The position numbers and the translations under genes are program-made. This document shows, in pieces, positions 62,446 to 64,000 of a stretch of 64,000 nucleotides of DNA. Each line of letters begins with the position of its first letter. The first letter of the stretch is position 1. The notes under the pieces are model-generated. The model was not told the origin of the DNA, did not search any database, and saw only the letters and a list, made by a program, of their open reading frames with translations. This DNA comes from Gadus chalcogrammus (Eukaryota; Chordata; Actinopteri; Gadiformes; Gadidae), in contig NC_079418.1 in the NCBI RefSeq assembly GCF_026213295.1, forward strand, positions 9,309,252 through 9,373,251, in the 5' to 3' direction.

Positions 62446-63184
62446 GCGTAGTTGCCTGAGGTTGGTTGTAGGCGGATCGCTGCCCTCCTCAGAAAAAAAT
62501 AAAAAATACTTCCTGTGTTGCCAAAGCAAAAAGAAAACAAAAGAGTTCCAGTATTGTCAAAGCAAAAGAGTTAGAGCATTGACAATTACAAAGGTTTCTA
62601 ATATTGTGTCATCACAAGTGTGATTTTACTATATTGAGGTTAAAATGTGAAGTTTTATACGATATGGGTTTAATCTAATTGTTTCCTATCAACAGTCGGT
62701 ACTTTGAATACTAATGGGCCGCATAGTTTTGTTAAAGCATCCTGGATATATTAACTACTAAGACACTTAATGAGCATGCGTGTGAAAGACAATATATATA
62801 AAAATTAAATGTTAATTGTTTAATAGAAAATATTGCCCTATTTTTGCACTTAAACTCCTGCACCCTGGAGTAACCTTACGCTAATGTTGAGTAGAGTGGT
62901 TAAAGTACTAGTCACATGAATTTCCCATTGGATGTATGAGTGTTTATGCCATTTGCTTACATGTACGAAAGAAGGAGTATGCAATATGCTTTAATTGATG
63001 TTCATGGACATTGCCTTTTCGCCTTAACTTCCCACTGGAAGAGGACCCCTTCAAGGACTGTGGGAAACACGGGTTATGGTTGGGGATGTTTGCATAATGA
63101 CTGTCTAATTAATATTTTCCTGTGTACAGTCGAATGATACTGGAGATATGTTAAGGGTTTAAACATTCTCCAGAGTGAGGGTAG
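62446..63184. other. gypsy 2: 3' untranslated region
   Basis: AT-rich, no ORF of note; ends with a weak purine tract GAGTGAGGGTAG before the LTR. Confidence 0.6.
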
Positions 63185-63579
63185 TGTTGCGATCTCTGCC
63201 TCCCCCTGGCGGCTTGTTGAGAAAATATGTGTGTAGAGCGCATGTGTGGGATGTAGTAGAACAGGTGTGTTGTGGGTAGGGATGAATGATTGACAGCGCG
63301 GGAATCAGTCTCAGTCTACGGTGCAAGGTTATAGAAGTGTAATCCAATATCCAGCTGAAAGCTAGCAAGCAAGTGCCTTTGATGCTTTTAAATGTACCAC
63401 TGTGAAGGAATAAAGCCTAGTTCATTGCTGCAACCAACCAACGCCTCACCGTTTTTGCTTCGGCTCTGTTTTGCTACCCGGACCACTAGATGCAAGTTAC
63501 CTGCAACGAGCCAAGTCATTAGTATGCGACCAGCTCGCTCCCAACGACGGTTCGGTGCATGGAAGCTGTGAAGGTAACA
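63185..63579 (+). repeat. 3' LTR of gypsy 2 (395 bp)
   Basis: Starts TGTTGCGATCTCTG and ends GAAGGTAACA, with AATAAAGC at about 63409. The first 14 bp match the LTR stub at 57515-57528 with one mismatch. Confidence 0.85.
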
Positions 63580-63583
63580 ATAG

Positions 63584-64000
63584 GACCCTTTTTAAAAAAA
63601 AAGGGTCCTATGTTCCCCAGCCTCATACAAAGAGGGGAACTTAGGACCCGGGGAACATAGACACGCTCCCTATCATTCTAGTTGTAGCCTTGAAGTCCCA
63701 GAAACAGGAACAAATCTTCTTAAATGGCCATGGCTTTTAGACAGAAAGCAGCAACTCATTAAAATACATTTGTTTCCACCTCTGACCTCTTAAGTTCTTG
63801 CAGAAACAATGAACACAGCTATTCTGAATGTGCTGCATGCGGACTCCATGGGAATTAAGATATACAACTTATAATATACATTACATTTCGGGCATTAAGC
63901 CAACGCTTTTATCCACAGTGATTCTTTTTTACAACAAACACGAACTTGAACACGAGTAGCCTATAATAATTATTATACAAAGATACACGATTGAATATAA
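63584..64000. other. Right edge: host repeats of the second gypsy element
   Basis: 63584-63670 is the remainder of the GGAACATAGGACCC MITE. 63680-63870 continues the - copy of the 42030 repeat. From 63885 a copy of the GCAGACGCTTTTATCC-type fish repeat begins. Confidence 0.55.

Larger units (their letters stand above)
57515..63579 (+). mobile_element. Second Ty3/gypsy element, 5' LTR mostly deleted
   Basis: A 4-bp duplication ATAG (57511-57514 and 63580-63583) bounds the element. The left boundary keeps only the first 14 bp of the LTR (TGTTGTGATCTCTG), then jumps into gag. The right LTR is complete (63185-63579). Gag, protease, RT, RNase H and integrase are present in order with several frameshifts, an RT deletion and a hAT insertion. 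It is inactive. Confidence 0.88.

Overview
The window looks like a teleost fish chromosome. Supporting features are a vertebrate tRNA-Ser gene, a single-exon trace amine-associated receptor, a fragment of the expanded fish NLR immune-receptor family, the first exons of a DDX3 RNA helicase, and a very dense load of hAT, Harbinger-like, TTAA-type and Ty3/gypsy elements with long dinucleotide repeats. No database search was run. Family names rest on motifs and on my memory of the families.

Region by region. (1) 1-4443, minus strand: the 5' end of ddx3x, with coding exon 1 (4399-4443) and exon 2 (792-843) separated by a repeat-filled intron; the rest of the gene lies beyond the left edge. (2) 4444-8725: intergenic DNA with LINE 3' tails, a minisatellite and an intact tRNA-Ser(CGA) gene on the minus strand (7872-7953). 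(3) 8726-25331, minus strand: an 11-exon gene whose reading phase is continuous across every splice junction, giving an 894-residue coiled-coil protein, possibly CCDC14. Two exons have been expanded by minisatellites, and several introns consist mainly of microsatellites, one minisatellite and MITEs. (4) 25646-32331: a nearly complete, large DNA transposon with ~540-bp inverted repeats and an ATT target duplication. It encodes a ~1500-residue protein with N-terminal Cys/His modules, an XPG/FEN-like nuclease block and a C-terminal Cys-rich finger, which fits the Academ superfamily. One frameshift and one stop codon break it. Its right repeat carries a ~365-bp patch copied from a retrotransposon about 4.5 kb away. 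(5) 34622-35635, minus strand: an intact TAAR-like olfactory GPCR. (6) 36081-41233: a hAT-type MITE (8-bp target duplication) containing a Ty3/gypsy element (36326-40780, 4-bp target duplication) whose gag-protease-RT-RNase H half is inverted relative to its integrase and LTRs. (7) 41.2-57.5 kb: a gene-poor repeat mosaic with a 415-bp tandem duplication, two non-autonomous hAT elements that retain 5' coding exons, a decayed GTF2IRD2-like hAT, an NLR pseudogene split by a MITE, and an unclassified long repeat present in both orientations. (8) 57515-63579: a second, decayed Ty3/gypsy element missing most of its 5' LTR and part of RT, with a 709-bp hAT element inserted in its integrase.

The host genes in the window (ddx3x, the CCDC14-like gene, TAAR, tRNA-Ser) are not an operon or pathway; they are independent loci separated by transposon debris. 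The most unusual objects are the Academ-like transposon with its templated repair scar and the internally inverted gypsy element that supplied the scar.
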